Positions 1 to 9,459 of a stretch of 64,000 bases of DNA are shown piece by piece (the stretch's first letter is position 1; the number at the start of each line of letters is the position of its first letter). Source of the stretch: Paenibacillus cremeus (GTDB taxonomy: Bacteria > Bacillota > Bacilli > Paenibacillales > NBRC-103111). The stretch is taken from NCBI RefSeq assembly GCF_007786445.1, contig NZ_VNJI01000030.1:22380-86379 (forward strand), written 5' to 3'. The notes under the pieces are model-generated. The model was given only the letters and a program-made list of their open reading frames with translations, was not told the origin of the DNA and did no database searches. Made by a program: the position numbers and the translations under genes.

Positions 1-650
1 TTATGGATCAATACGATCCTGATAAACGAATCGGCTTGATCGTAGACGAGTGGGGGACCTGGCTAGATGCCGAGCCTGGCTCGAACCCGGGCTTTCTCTA
101 TCAGCAGAATACGCTTCGGGATGCTTTGGTTGCAGGCATTACCCTGCATATCTTTCATGAACATTGTGACCGGGTTCATATGGCGAATATCGCTCAAACC
201 GTGAATGTCTTGCAGGCCATGATTCTGACTGAAGGGTCGAAGCTAATTTTGACTCCGACGTATCATGTGTTCGAAATGTTTAAGGTTCATCAGGATGCCA
301 AGCGTCTTACCTTTGAATTTGAGAAGGGGTGCTATGGGAGAACCGGAGAGACGATTCCGAAGATTAGCGGGTCCGCTTCAAAGGACAAATCCGGGAACAT
401 TCATTTGAGCCTCTGTAACATGGATCCCGGCAGCCCGGCCCATTTGGACATTCAGCTAGAGAACATCGCTGACCTGGCAAGGATTAATGGAACCGTTCTG
501 ACGGCAGCAAGCCAAACCTCGCATAATACATTCGAGCAGCCGGACAGCGTAGTTCCCAAGCCATTTTCCGGCTTTGAACGGAGAGAGGGTCGAATCGTGG
601 TCTGTTTACCGCCGATGTCTATCGTTGTTCTGGCGTTTCAAAACGAATGA
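1..650 (+). CDS. GH51 alpha-L-arabinofuranosidase, C-terminal part
   Basis: Only the last ~215 codons are present; the gene enters from the left edge. The product is the C-terminal part of an intracellular GH51 alpha-L-arabinofuranosidase, which removes terminal arabinofuranosyl units from arabino-oligosaccharides. The visible DEWG motif (Glu codon at bases 48-50) holds the family's catalytic nucleophile; the acid/base GNENW motif lies outside the window. The C-terminal beta-sandwich (SHNTFE and PPMSIVVL motifs) is intact. It closely resembles the full-length enzyme at 7626-9158 (shared YDPDK and [10 protein letters not shown] motifs), so the two look like local paralogs. A weak terminator follows. 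Confidence 0.9.
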   Translation, partial: MDQYDPDKRIGLIVDEWGTWLDAEPGSNPGFLYQQNTLRDALVAGITLHIFHEHCDRVHMANIAQTVNVLQAMILTEGSKLILTPTYHVFEMFKVHQDAKRLTFEFEKGCYGRTGETIPKISGSASKDKSGNIHLSLCNMDPGSPAHLDIQLENIADLARINGTVLTAASQTSHNTFEQPDSVVPKPFSGFERREGRIVVCLPPMSIVVLAFQNE

Positions 651-675
651 AGTGAAGCTCGGCTTCCTATATCGG

Positions 676-700
676 GACCGGAGGATCAGCCTCTGGTCTT
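676..700 (+). terminator. Terminator-like hairpin after GH51 fragment
   Basis: A 9-bp stem (GACCGGAGG / CCTCTGGTC, one G-U pair) with a 5-nt loop lies just after the GH51 stop. The T tract is short, so it is a weak intrinsic terminator at best. The rest of the 651-789 gap shows no convincing gene. Confidence 0.45.
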
Positions 701-789
701 TGGCGTTTAACCGTAATCAAATTAGCTGCCATCATACGGGAATGTTCTGCCTTCGGCACTTATTCCCTAGACAAAGGATGACATAGTCC

Positions 790-2652
790 ATGGTCTTCAA
801 CATAAACCGATTGATCCGTAAAATTAAAATTCAAAATCGATTGTTCCTCTCGTTTGCTCTACTTTCTTTACTCCCCATGCTAATAATAGGAATTTTTTCT
901 TACCATATATCAAGTGAAGCGATAAAAACCAAAATTAGCACCTCGTCGATCCAACTGATGAACCAAGTTAGTAAAAATATTTTAAATGAGCTTATTAAGC
1001 TTGAAAATGACAGCGTTGACATCGTATTCTCCGATCTTGTTCAACAAACTCTGACTGGTTTCAATACAATGAGTGAGTGGGAAAGGAACGTTGCGCAATT
1101 AAAAATGCAGGAGATGCTTGCCAAACGATTTTCATTTTTTCATAGTGTGTCCGATGTTTTGGTGTTTACAAGAAGTAAAGAGAAAGTAATTGCTTACGGA
1201 GATATTTACTTTAAGTTTAATTTGAAATCCGATTACTTAAACCGGCTATTAGATGAATCAACGACGAATAATGGCGTTCCCGTCTGGTCAATCGAAAATC
1301 AGAATAACGAAGAGCGATCTTGGAATACGAGCTATCGTACCAGTAATTACGGGGAAGCGGGCATTTTGTTGTCCAGAAGCTTTAAATCCTTCGAAGGGCT
1401 TCCGGTCGGGTATATGATCATGAGAATAGATGAAAAATACATTCTTGATAAATTTAAAGATATGAATCTGGGCACTGGCTCGGATATTTTTATCGTAGAC
1501 GGTAAAGGGACCGTGATATCCAGTCAAAATTCGCGTCTAAAGGCTGCTGAGGCGTACCCGGATCCTAAGCTGATGGATGAGCTTAAACTAAACATGGAAA
1601 ACAGTACGTATTCGTTCAACAGTACGATTTCAGACAAGCGTAATCTGATCGCGTATACTTATATCCCACGTGCGGATTGGTATGTGGTAAGCACCATACC
1701 ATTTTCCTATCTGGATCATGAATCCGTAAAAATCAGCGTCTATATCATGGTTTTAGGTGTAGTTTGTTTTTTGCTTGCGCTGCTTCTGTCTTACTACGTA
1801 TCTAAAAGTATCTCCAATCCTCTGAAGCGTCTTGTTGATTCTATGAACAACGTAAAGCTCGGCAATTTAGTCGTTCAGATTGATGATCCAAGCAGCGATG
1901 AGTTGGGAAAAGTGACGACCAATTTTAACCAAATGGTCCGAGAGCTTCACTATTTGATTGACGAAGTAAAAATGAAGGAACGATTGAAACGGTTTGCCGA
2001 GCTGAAATCGTTACAAGCACAGATCAACCCGCACTTTCTGTCTAATTCCTTGAATACCGTCCGATGGCTTGCCAATATCCAGAAGGCTGATAACATATCG
2101 AACCTCATCACTTCCCTGATCAAGCTGCTCCATGGATGCATGGGGAAAGGCAGTGAGCTCATCAGTATCAGGGAGGAAATCGAATACGTTAAAAACTATT
2201 TAAACATCATGGCTTACAGGTATTATGACAAGTTCAAGGTGCATTTTGAGATGGAGGAAGAAATGATCGATTGTCGTATTTTGAGGTTTACTTTGCAGCC
2301 GATCGTGGAAAATTGCTTACTGCACGGGCTTGAGCCCATGGAAGGACAGGGTCTGATTATTATTAAGGGCTATCGGAATGACCATGAATTAAAAATTACA
2401 ATAACGGATAATGGTGTTGGGATTAACGATGAGACGTTAAACGGTTTGCTGCAGCAGCCTTCATCGAATAAAACATCCGGTTTAAGCGGTATTGGGATTA
2501 GAAATGTTGATGAGAGAATCAAGCTGTACTTCGGTGAAAAATTTGGAGTTTCCATTCAAAGCGTTCCCAATCTGTATACGACGATCGAAATAACGATACC
2601 AGCCATGGGAGGCGAAGGCCATTTCAACTATGCTGAAAGTGATTATAGTTGA
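790..2652 (+). CDS. YesM-type sensor histidine kinase
   Basis: A 620-aa membrane sensor kinase. One transmembrane helix lies near residues 17-38 and a second near 315-340; the ~275-residue extracytoplasmic part between them is a dCache-like sensor. A HAMP segment follows (from about 343), then the His_kinase domain with QINPHFLSNSLNT (phospho-acceptor His415) and a HATPase_c domain with IVENCLLHG and DNGVGI. This is the LytS/YesM class used with AraC-type regulators to control carbohydrate uptake genes. Its 3' end overlaps the regulator gene by 23 nt, which implies translational coupling. The ligand is unknown; the neighbouring GH51 genes suggest an arabino-oligosaccharide. Base composition is more AT-rich than the downstream GH51 genes. 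Confidence 0.93.
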   Translation: MVFNINRLIRKIKIQNRLFLSFALLSLLPMLIIGIFSYHISSEAIKTKISTSSIQLMNQVSKNILNELIKLENDSVDIVFSDLVQQTLTGFNTMSEWERNVAQLKMQEMLAKRFSFFHSVSDVLVFTRSKEKVIAYGDIYFKFNLKSDYLNRLLDESTTNNGVPVWSIENQNNEERSWNTSYRTSNYGEAGILLSRSFKSFEGLPVGYMIMRIDEKYILDKFKDMNLGTGSDIFIVDGKGTVISSQNSRLKAAEAYPDPKLMDELKLNMENSTYSFNSTISDKRNLIAYTYIPRADWYVVSTIPFSYLDHESVKISVYIMVLGVVCFLLALLLSYYVSKSISNPLKRLVDSMNNVKLGNLVVQIDDPSSDELGKVTTNFNQMVRELHYLIDEVKMKERLKRFAELKSLQAQINPHFLSNSLNTVRWLANIQKADNISNLITSLIKLLHGCMGKGSELISIREEIEYVKNYLNIMAYRYYDKFKVHFEMEEEMIDCRILRFTLQPIVENCLLHGLEPMEGQGLIIIKGYRNDHELKITITDNGVGINDETLNGLLQQPSSNKTSGLSGIGIRNVDERIKLYFGEKFGVSIQSVPNLYTTIEITIPAMGGEGHFNYAESDYS

Positions 2653-4261
2653 TGACGATGCGGTTTCCAGAACCGATTTGAAGACGATGATCGACTGGGA
2701 ACGCGAGGGGTTTTATATCATGGGAGATGCCCATAATGGAAACCATGCGATCCAGCTGATCCAAAAGGACCCCCCCGATCTTGTGATTACCGATATCAAT
2801 ATGCCAGGATTAAACGGCATCGGCTTGATCGAATATTTGGAACAAACCCTCCCGCAAGTCAAAATTATTGCGCTGAGTGCTTACGATGATTTTGATTATG
2901 TGAGGCAAAGCATGAAAAATGGCGCCATGGATTACGTACTGAAGCATCGCCTGGACGCAAAATTTTTAATCGATATATTGAATATCGTCAAACGCTCCAT
3001 CTTCTCTTACCGAAGTGAGCTTGACAGGCAGAGCGATATTCATAAAGAACTGAAAACCAGCAAAGCTGTGCTGCAACAACAGTTTATTCTAAAGCTCCTT
3101 GAGGGGGGGATTTCGGAAGGGGAGGAGATCGTACATAAGCTAAGTGGATTTGAAATGAAATTGGAATCGGAAAACCTGATGGTGACCGTGGCTGAGATCG
3201 ATGATTTCCGGCTGCTTGAAGATAAGTTCACCTCGAAAGAAGTGGACGTATTGCTCCAAGCCTTCATGGAAATATCCAAAGCCATTCTAACGGATTGGGA
3301 GAAATCCGTCATTGTACCTATGGCAAAAGGGAGGTTTGCGATTATTTTCTCCTTAGGTCATCTTAAAAGCACAATGTATGTTTATAATGCCTTGTATACG
3401 TGCTTGAACCGGATAAGATCGGAGATCAAGAAATATTTGAATATAACGGCGTGCTTCGGAGTAAGCAAGGTTTGTGCGGAAATTACCCAATTGCCTCAAG
3501 CCTATAAGCAGGCGGATGCCATATTAAAGGACAAGTTTTATAAAGGGAAAAATGGAATTTTTATCGAGAGCACGCCTCCTAGCAAAAATGATAGCTTTTT
3601 CTGTTTGGATATTAAGGATGAAAAGGCTATTTATGCTGCCCTGAGAAACTCGGATGAGAAGGACCTGATGAAACGATTAGATGATATTTTCGATAAAATT
3701 GCGAGTCAGAGGCTAGGCAGCCAATCAACCCAGATGATTTGTGCCGAATTGATCAATATCGTAAACAAAGTTTGCAAAGATACGGGGATGGAGATCTCCA
3801 AGCTGTATACCTCGGAGGATATTCCTTATAATTTGATTCAAAAATACGAAACCCTAATGGATATTAAAGCTTGGATCGTAAATTTATACAATCAACTGCT
3901 CATTATGCTGAAGCTAATGAAATTAGGGAGCGGACTAAGCGATATAACCAAGAAGGCCGTCGAGTACATCCACCGCAACTACGGCAGCGACTTTTCCTTG
4001 AAGGATGCCGCTGATTTTGCCGGTGCAAGCAGCTCTTATATCAGTAGGCTTTTTAGGGAAGAATGCCGTATGGGTTTTGCAGAATATTTAACTCATGTAA
4101 GGGTAGAGCATGCCAAGCAGTGGATCGAGAACGGCGATTTAAAGCTGAAGGAAATTGTCAGCCGAGTCGGGTTTAATAATTATAACTACTTTTTCAAAGT
4201 GTTCAAGGAAGTAACGGGGATGACCCCCCTTGAATACGAAACACATATCAAAAATTTATAG
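2630..4261 (+). CDS. YesN-type response regulator, AraC output
   Basis: A 543-aa response regulator. The N-terminal receiver (about 1-120) has the acidic pair VDDD, the phospho-acceptor Asp55 in VITDINMPG and the conserved lysine in VLKHRLD. A long middle region follows, and the C-terminal ~100 residues form an AraC double helix-turn-helix (DFSLKDAADFAGASSSYISRLF, then VSRVGFNNYNYFFKVFK). It is the partner of the upstream kinase, with which it overlaps by 23 nt, and presumably activates the transporter and arabinofuranosidase genes downstream. No repeat like the operator of the second pair (36237-36271) was found ahead of 4375, so the two regulators probably read different sites. Confidence 0.93.
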   Translation: MLKVIIVDDDAVSRTDLKTMIDWEREGFYIMGDAHNGNHAIQLIQKDPPDLVITDINMPGLNGIGLIEYLEQTLPQVKIIALSAYDDFDYVRQSMKNGAMDYVLKHRLDAKFLIDILNIVKRSIFSYRSELDRQSDIHKELKTSKAVLQQQFILKLLEGGISEGEEIVHKLSGFEMKLESENLMVTVAEIDDFRLLEDKFTSKEVDVLLQAFMEISKAILTDWEKSVIVPMAKGRFAIIFSLGHLKSTMYVYNALYTCLNRIRSEIKKYLNITACFGVSKVCAEITQLPQAYKQADAILKDKFYKGKNGIFIESTPPSKNDSFFCLDIKDEKAIYAALRNSDEKDLMKRLDDIFDKIASQRLGSQSTQMICAELINIVNKVCKDTGMEISKLYTSEDIPYNLIQKYETLMDIKAWIVNLYNQLLIMLKLMKLGSGLSDITKKAVEYIHRNYGSDFSLKDAADFAGASSSYISRLFREECRMGFAEYLTHVRVEHAKQWIENGDLKLKEIVSRVGFNNYNYFFKVFKEVTGMTPLEYETHIKNL

Positions 4262-4303
4262 TGTATTGCAATATAATGGAGTCCGGCCTAAAGCAGTAGT
4301 TCT

Positions 4304-4343
4304 TATAATTGGATCTAGGTAAATCATTTCGCAGCGTTTACCT
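4304..4343 (+). promoter_or_regulatory. Putative activator-dependent promoter and inverted repeat
   Basis: A perfect -10 box TATAAT (4304-4309) has no recognisable -35 at the usual distance, as expected where an activator such as the upstream regulator is needed. Just downstream an inverted repeat, AGGTAAA (4317-4323) and TTTACCT (4337-4343), may be an operator or a short hairpin in the leader of the binding-protein gene. Function is inferred. Confidence 0.35.
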
Positions 4344-4374
4344 AACAAATTCTTTATCAAGGGGGAACGATCGT

Positions 4375-5688
4375 ATGAGAAAAGCATCTGCTATTGTTGC
4401 ATCAGCGGTTCTGATGACATCCATCTTATCAGGCTGCAGCAGCGAAGGTGCCAACCAGGCCAAGGAAAGTAATTCGGGCACCTCGAAGCCGGTCAAGCTT
4501 TCATTGTGGACCTTCCAGGATCTTCATAAGAAGTACTATGAAAAAACGGCGGAGCTATGGAATAAAAATAACCCCAATCAGCCCATTGAGCTGACGATTG
4601 ACTCGTATCCCAACGCGGAAATGCATAATAAGCTGCTCATCGCCCTACAATCTGGAGTGGGAGCGCCCGACATTACTGATATCAACATTAACTACTTCCA
4701 AAACTTTCTTAAAGGGGATATTCAGCTTGTAGAACTGAACAAAATTATTGAGCCTGAAAAAGATAAGATTGTCCAATCACGACTCGATATTTACAGCAAA
4801 AATGGGAAGTATTATGGTATCGATTTCCACGTCGGTGCTACAGTAGTCTACTATAACAAAGAGCTTCTGGACAAAGCAGGCGTGAATGCGGATTCCATCA
4901 AGACCTGGAGCGATTATATCGAGGCAGGGAAAAAGGTCGTCTCTGCCACCGGCAAGCCCATGACCGCTTTCGAGGTGACAGGTCAACGACCATTCTGGCC
5001 TATGATCGTTCAGCGTGGCTCCGACTATTTGGATGCCAAAGGTGACGTTACGCTTGACAACGAGATCAATGTAAAGACACTGCAGACCATGAAGGATATG
5101 ATCTATAAGGATAAGATTGCTGTGCCTATGCCGGGTGGAAATACCGGAGCGGAGGAGTTTTTCACTTATATGAACAAGGGTGGAGCAGCTTCGCTAATTA
5201 TGCCAATGTGGTACATGAGCAGATTTTTGGAGTATATGCCTGATTTGAAGGGCAAAGTCCTGGTTCGACCGATGCCTGTTTGGGAAAAGGGAAATGTAAG
5301 ATCGGCAGGCATGGGGGGAACGGGTACTGCTGTTACCAAGCAAAGCAAAAACCAGGACTTGGCCATGAAGTTTCTTGCGTATGCGAAATTAAGTAAAGAA
5401 TCCAATATTCGAATTTGGCAGGAGCTGAAGTTTGATCCGATCCGTTGGGATGTTTGGAATGATCCGGAGCTTCAGAAGCCCGACCCTTACTTCAGCAATG
5501 AAAAAATATTCAATGTACTTCTGGACATGAAGGACGAAATCAAATCGCCGAATATGAGTGAGCTTAGCTCGGCTTCCCAGGATTTGGTTAATTCGAATGT
5601 CATGTTCAAAGCGTTGAAGGACCAGTCGCAAACTCCTGAACAGGCATTGAAGGCTGCTGCCGATGAGCTTCGCAAGCAAAAGAAATAG
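4375..5688 (+). CDS. Sugar ABC transporter substrate-binding lipoprotein
   Basis: A 437-aa family 1 extracellular solute-binding protein. The ATG at 4375 is chosen because AAGGGGGAA sits 8-9 nt upstream and the product then opens with a standard lipoprotein signal: positive MRK, hydrophobic core and lipobox LSGC. The start 22 codons upstream has no such features. The mature domain (LSLWTFQDL, then FWPMIVQRG) is typical of CUT1 binding proteins for oligosaccharides. It is the first gene of an operon with two permeases and GH51 enzymes, so arabino-oligosaccharide is the likely ligand. No ATPase is encoded nearby; sharing of an MsmX-type ATPase is the usual arrangement in this family. Confidence 0.92.
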   Translation: MRKASAIVASAVLMTSILSGCSSEGANQAKESNSGTSKPVKLSLWTFQDLHKKYYEKTAELWNKNNPNQPIELTIDSYPNAEMHNKLLIALQSGVGAPDITDININYFQNFLKGDIQLVELNKIIEPEKDKIVQSRLDIYSKNGKYYGIDFHVGATVVYYNKELLDKAGVNADSIKTWSDYIEAGKKVVSATGKPMTAFEVTGQRPFWPMIVQRGSDYLDAKGDVTLDNEINVKTLQTMKDMIYKDKIAVPMPGGNTGAEEFFTYMNKGGAASLIMPMWYMSRFLEYMPDLKGKVLVRPMPVWEKGNVRSAGMGGTGTAVTKQSKNQDLAMKFLAYAKLSKESNIRIWQELKFDPIRWDVWNDPELQKPDPYFSNEKIFNVLLDMKDEIKSPNMSELSSASQDLVNSNVMFKALKDQSQTPEQALKAAADELRKQKK

Positions 5689-5749
5689 CTTTTTAGGAGT
5701 CTTACCCGGCGTTGGCGGATCGTATGGCTGACGGCTGCTGAAAAGAATA

Positions 5750-5763
5750 TGTAAGCGCTTTTG
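5750..5763 (+). promoter_or_regulatory. cre-like catabolite control site
   Basis: TGTAAGCGCTTTTG matches 12 of 14 positions of the CcpA operator consensus TGWAANCGNTNWCA. It lies inside the operon between the binding-protein and first permease genes, where a roadblock type of catabolite repression is possible. Assigned by pattern only. Confidence 0.4.
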
Positions 5764-5793
5764 GTGGCCGTCATGCTGATGGAGGTGAACGAT

Positions 5794-6735
5794 TTGACTA
5801 AAGTAACAGTTGAACAGGTTTATGGTCAAAAAGCTAGAGGATACCGCTTGAAAAGGTTATTTTACTCGGAAAAGCTTGCCCCGTATCTCTTTGTATCACC
5901 ATTTGTCTTATCGTTTCTGATCTTTTTTCTGTACCCTACGGCTTCCACGATCACCATGAGCTTTCAAGAGGTTCACGGGCTTAACAGCACCAAATTTATA
6001 GGCCTGGACAATTACCGGAGAATGTTTGATGAGCATTTTTTCAATGCGCTGCAAACCAATACGATCTACACGGTTTTATCCTTATTGTTATTAATTCCGA
6101 TCCCGATTCTGTTCGCTGTTCTTCTGAATTCGAAATTGGCTAAGGGCAAAACACTGTTTAAATCGGTTATTTTCATCCCGGCGTTGACCTCTGTTATCGT
6201 AGCTGGTGTTTCCTTTAGGCTCATGTTCGGGGAAGCCGATACGGCATTCATTAACTCCGTTATTGCCAAGCTGGGGATTTCACCCCAAAATTGGATGCTT
6301 AACTATGGTACGGGCATGATGCTGATGGTGATTCTCAATACATGGAGAGTCGCCGGCATTAACATGGTCTATTACCTTGCCGGGCTTCAAAGCATCCCGG
6401 AGGAATTATATGAATCAGCCGAAATGGATGGGGCCAATGTCATATCCAAGTTTTATTGGATCACGCTGCCGCTTTTAAAACCCATTATCATTTATACCTT
6501 AACGATAGGTATTTTTGAAGGGTACAGAATGTTCGGCGAAAGCTATGTGTTCTGGAATGAAGGAATGCCGGGGGATATCGGACTGACCATCGTCAGGTTT
6601 ATTTACCAGCAGGCCTTTCAGCGAAATGATATGGGAATGGGATCGGCGATCGGCATTACCTTGCTACTGATCGTACTCACGGTTAATCTGGTGCAGCTTA
6701 AACTGTTCGGACTTTTTAAAAAGGAGGGGGACTGA
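5794..6735 (+). CDS. Sugar ABC transporter permease (CUT1, MalF-type)
   Basis: A ~313-aa inner-membrane permease with six predicted helices (SPFVLSFLIFFLYPT is the first). The cytoplasmic EAA loop reads ESAEMDGANVISKFYWITLPLL, the contact site for the ATPase. The TTG at 5794 is preferred because GGAGGTG lies 6 nt before it; an in-frame TTG at 5761 would add 11 residues that include this ribosome site. It pairs with the next permease (2-nt gap) to form the channel of the importer served by the binding protein at 4375. Confidence 0.92.
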   Translation: MTKVTVEQVYGQKARGYRLKRLFYSEKLAPYLFVSPFVLSFLIFFLYPTASTITMSFQEVHGLNSTKFIGLDNYRRMFDEHFFNALQTNTIYTVLSLLLLIPIPILFAVLLNSKLAKGKTLFKSVIFIPALTSVIVAGVSFRLMFGEADTAFINSVIAKLGISPQNWMLNYGTGMMLMVILNTWRVAGINMVYYLAGLQSIPEELYESAEMDGANVISKFYWITLPLLKPIIIYTLTIGIFEGYRMFGESYVFWNEGMPGDIGLTIVRFIYQQAFQRNDMGMGSAIGITLLLIVLTVNLVQLKLFGLFKKEGD

Positions 6736-6737
6736 CG

Positions 6738-7583
6738 GTGAATCCTGGACAAAGAGGAAAGCTGCAGACGATATTGATGATTGCTTTCTTCCTCATCGTA
6801 TGCCTGATCGTCCTGTTTCCCCTTTACTACATGTTTATGGCTTCTTTTAAGAGCTCTAAGGAACTATTCCGTAACGGGATGGATTTTAGAATTATTCCGA
6901 GTCTAATGAGCCTTGACAACTATAAGCTTTTATTCACGGGCAAGGGCAGCGTTTATTTGTACTGGTACCGGAACAGCTTGGGCATAACCGCTCTTCATAC
7001 GATATGTTCTCTGTTCCTATCCTCATTGGTTGGCTATGGTTTAGGAGCATATCATTTCAAAGGAAAAAATATCATTTTTATGCTGGTCTTGTTTGTCATG
7101 ATGGTGCCGCTTGAAATTCTTATGCTCCCTCTCTATAAGCTCATTGTCAAAATGGGGATCATTAATACGTACTACGGGGTCATTTTACCGTTTGTCGTTT
7201 CGCCCATGGCCATCTTTTTCTTCCGGCAGTATGTCACGGGAATCTCAAAAGACTTTATGGATGCGGGAAGGATTGACGGATGCTCGGAGTTCGGCATCTT
7301 TTTCCGAATTATGGCCCCCTTAATGCAGCCGGCCTTCGGTGCCATGGGCATCCTGCTCGCCATGCAAAGCTGGAACAGCTTTATATGGCCGTTAATTGTT
7401 CTGCGTACCAATACGATGTTTACGGTTCCAATTGGCCTAGCCTCACTGATGTCCCCTTACGGCAACAACTATGACATGCTGATCGCCGGAGCCGTGCTCG
7501 CAATCATTCCGGTCATCCTGTTGTTCCTGCTAAATCAGAAGGCCTTTATTTCAGGCTTGTCCACCGGCGGCGTTAAAGGTTAA
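6738..7583 (+). CDS. Sugar ABC transporter permease (CUT1, MalG-type)
   Basis: A 281-aa permease with six helices and the EAA-loop sequence DAGRIDGCSEFGIFFRIMAPL. It starts with GTG behind GGAGGGGG, 2 nt after the previous permease stop. The C-terminal FISGLSTGGVKG ending is typical of MalG-type subunits. It completes the membrane part of the arabinoside importer. The GH51 gene follows 42 nt later with its own AGGAGG site and no terminator between, so the operon continues. Confidence 0.92.
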   Translation: MNPGQRGKLQTILMIAFFLIVCLIVLFPLYYMFMASFKSSKELFRNGMDFRIIPSLMSLDNYKLLFTGKGSVYLYWYRNSLGITALHTICSLFLSSLVGYGLGAYHFKGKNIIFMLVLFVMMVPLEILMLPLYKLIVKMGIINTYYGVILPFVVSPMAIFFFRQYVTGISKDFMDAGRIDGCSEFGIFFRIMAPLMQPAFGAMGILLAMQSWNSFIWPLIVLRTNTMFTVPIGLASLMSPYGNNYDMLIAGAVLAIIPVILLFLLNQKAFISGLSTGGVKG

Positions 7584-7625
7584 ACCATTAAAAAATATAC
7601 CATTAAACTTCAGGAGGCTAACACT

Positions 7626-9158
7626 ATGAAAAGCAGCATTAAAATCAATACGCAAGCGGCAGCTCATAAAATCGACCGAAACATTTACGGCCATTTTGCC
7701 GAGCATCTGGGCCGCTGCATCTATGAGGGGATTTGGGTCGGCGAGGATTCCGACATTCCCAATACGAGAGGTATCCGAAACGATGTCGTTCAAGCGTTAA
7801 AGGATATGAAAATTCCAATCCTGCGGTGGCCGGGAGGGTGCTTCGCCGACGAGTATCATTGGAAGGACGGCATTGGGTCCAAGGAATCGAGAGCACGGAT
7901 GATTAATACGCATTGGGGCGGCGTGGTGGAGAATAACCATTTCGGAACGCATGAATTTTTCGACTTGTGCGACATGCTGGAAACCGAGCCGTATATTTGC
8001 GGGAATGTTGGAAGCGGCACGGTCTACGAGATGCAGCAGTGGGTTGAATATATGACCTTCGACGGCGAGTCGCCGATGGCTGACCTGCGAAAATCAAACG
8101 GTAGAGAAAAGCCCTGGAACTTGACCTATTTCGGAATCGGCAACGAGAACTGGGGCTGCGGCGGCCGCATGAGAGCGGAGTATTATGCGGATCTGTATAG
8201 ACAGTACAGCACGTATGTAAGAGATTATGGAGAGAATGCGATCTATAAAATTGCTGCGGGTCCAAGAGGAGACAATTACCACTGGACAGAAGTGCTTATG
8301 CGGGAAGCGGGGCATTTCATGGACGGGCTGGCGCTCCATTATTACACAAGGCTGCGAGATCACAGCATCGTAATCGAAAATCCTGACGGAAACCGGATTT
8401 ATTTGAAAAAACCAGATGCAGTGAGAGGCCAAGCCGTCGACTTCGACGAGAGTGAATGGTTCGGTATTATGAAGGCCGCCTATTTCACAGAAGAGCTGGT
8501 GGCCAAGCACTCCGCTATTATGGATAAGTACGATCCCGACAAGAAGGTGGCATTGATCATCGACGAGTGGGGCACGTGGTTTGACGTTGAACCCGGAACG
8601 AATCCTGGCTTCTTGTATCAGCAAAATACGATGAGAGACGCTGTATCTGCGGCGATCAGCCTGAATATTTTCAACAATCACTGCGACCGTGTAAGAATGG
8701 CGAATATTGCCCAGACGATTAACGTGCTGCAGGCGGTGATTTTAACGGAAGGGGAAAAAATGATTCTGACCCCGACCTATCATGTTTTCGAGATGTTTAA
8801 CGTGCACCAGGATGCGATCCTGCAGCCGGTGGAAATTAGCAGCGGCACGTACACGTACAACGGGGAGGAAATTCCGCAGCTCAGCGTATCCGCTTCGGTG
8901 GATGCCGCAGGCAAGCTGAACATTACACTTTGCAATACGGATCCGAATCATTCCGCTCCGGTGGATTGCCTTACGGGAGAATTTGCGGGTAAGCAGGTAG
9001 CTGGCAGAATGTTGGCCTCGTCCTCGATGAATAGTCATAATACATTTGAAAATCCGGATCAAGTCAAGCCGGAGCCGTTTACCAGCGTACAGCTGACGGA
9101 AGAAGGATTTTATGCCGATATCCCGCCCATGTCTGTCGTTGTCTTGACCATCCATTAA
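7626..9158 (+). CDS. Alpha-L-arabinofuranosidase, GH51
   Basis: A 510-aa enzyme, full length for bacterial GH51. It has no signal peptide, so it acts in the cytoplasm on imported arabino-oligosaccharides. The TIM barrel carries the family landmarks: [11 protein letters not shown] near the N terminus, [13 protein letters not shown], the acid/base Glu174 in GNENWG and the nucleophile Glu314 in DEWG. The C-terminal beta domain ends in [11 protein letters not shown]. It lies in one operon with the importer upstream and a second GH51 downstream. It is closely similar to the truncated copy at the left edge, and less so to the copy at 9460. The symbol abfA would fit, but with three paralogs no specific name is assigned. 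Confidence 0.95.
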   Translation: MKSSIKINTQAAAHKIDRNIYGHFAEHLGRCIYEGIWVGEDSDIPNTRGIRNDVVQALKDMKIPILRWPGGCFADEYHWKDGIGSKESRARMINTHWGGVVENNHFGTHEFFDLCDMLETEPYICGNVGSGTVYEMQQWVEYMTFDGESPMADLRKSNGREKPWNLTYFGIGNENWGCGGRMRAEYYADLYRQYSTYVRDYGENAIYKIAAGPRGDNYHWTEVLMREAGHFMDGLALHYYTRLRDHSIVIENPDGNRIYLKKPDAVRGQAVDFDESEWFGIMKAAYFTEELVAKHSAIMDKYDPDKKVALIIDEWGTWFDVEPGTNPGFLYQQNTMRDAVSAAISLNIFNNHCDRVRMANIAQTINVLQAVILTEGEKMILTPTYHVFEMFNVHQDAILQPVEISSGTYTYNGEEIPQLSVSASVDAAGKLNITLCNTDPNHSAPVDCLTGEFAGKQVAGRMLASSSMNSHNTFENPDQVKPEPFTSVQLTEEGFYADIPPMSVVVLTIH

Positions 9159-9179
9159 ACCGGGAGGAGACGACGTCCG

Positions 9180-9443
9180 TTGTCTAAGCAAGGTCCATGC
9201 AAGGGCTGCTCGGAATCGATAGAGGTTTCGCCGGAGAAAGTCGAAGCCATGCTGCAAATGCTCATTTCATCCCGGAATGTAGAGCTCGCCGATGAGGAAA
9301 CGAGTGCTAAACGGCTTGACCAATGCTTGAGCTGCACTGGTTATGTTTACGGTGGGACATGCAAATATTGTGGTTGTCTCGTACAAATTCGGACTAAGAT
9401 AAAGGATAGGGTCTGCCCCTATCCTTTAACTCCTAAATGGTAA
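9180..9443 (+). CDS. DUF6171-like small cysteine-rich protein
   Basis: An 87-aa protein starting at TTG behind GGGAGGAGA, 21 nt after the GH51 stop. It has eight cysteines arranged as CKGC near the N terminus, CLSC and CKYCGC in the second half, and a final CP. This is a zinc-ribbon-like layout that resembles the DUF6171 family as I recall it. Function is unknown. Its place between two GH51 genes in one transcript suggests co-expression with arabinoside use, but no mechanism can be read from the sequence. Metal binding is inferred from the cysteine pairs. Confidence 0.7.
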   Translation: MSKQGPCKGCSESIEVSPEKVEAMLQMLISSRNVELADEETSAKRLDQCLSCTGYVYGGTCKYCGCLVQIRTKIKDRVCPYPLTPKW

Positions 9444-9459
9444 AAGCGGGTGAACGACG

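Noticed and set aside
4230..4304. A copy of the CTTAAAAATG operator ahead of the first transporter operon
   Set aside because: AT-rich stretches such as ATCAAAAATTT occur, but they lack the TGNCC end and the 22-bp pairing, so the motif is not present there.
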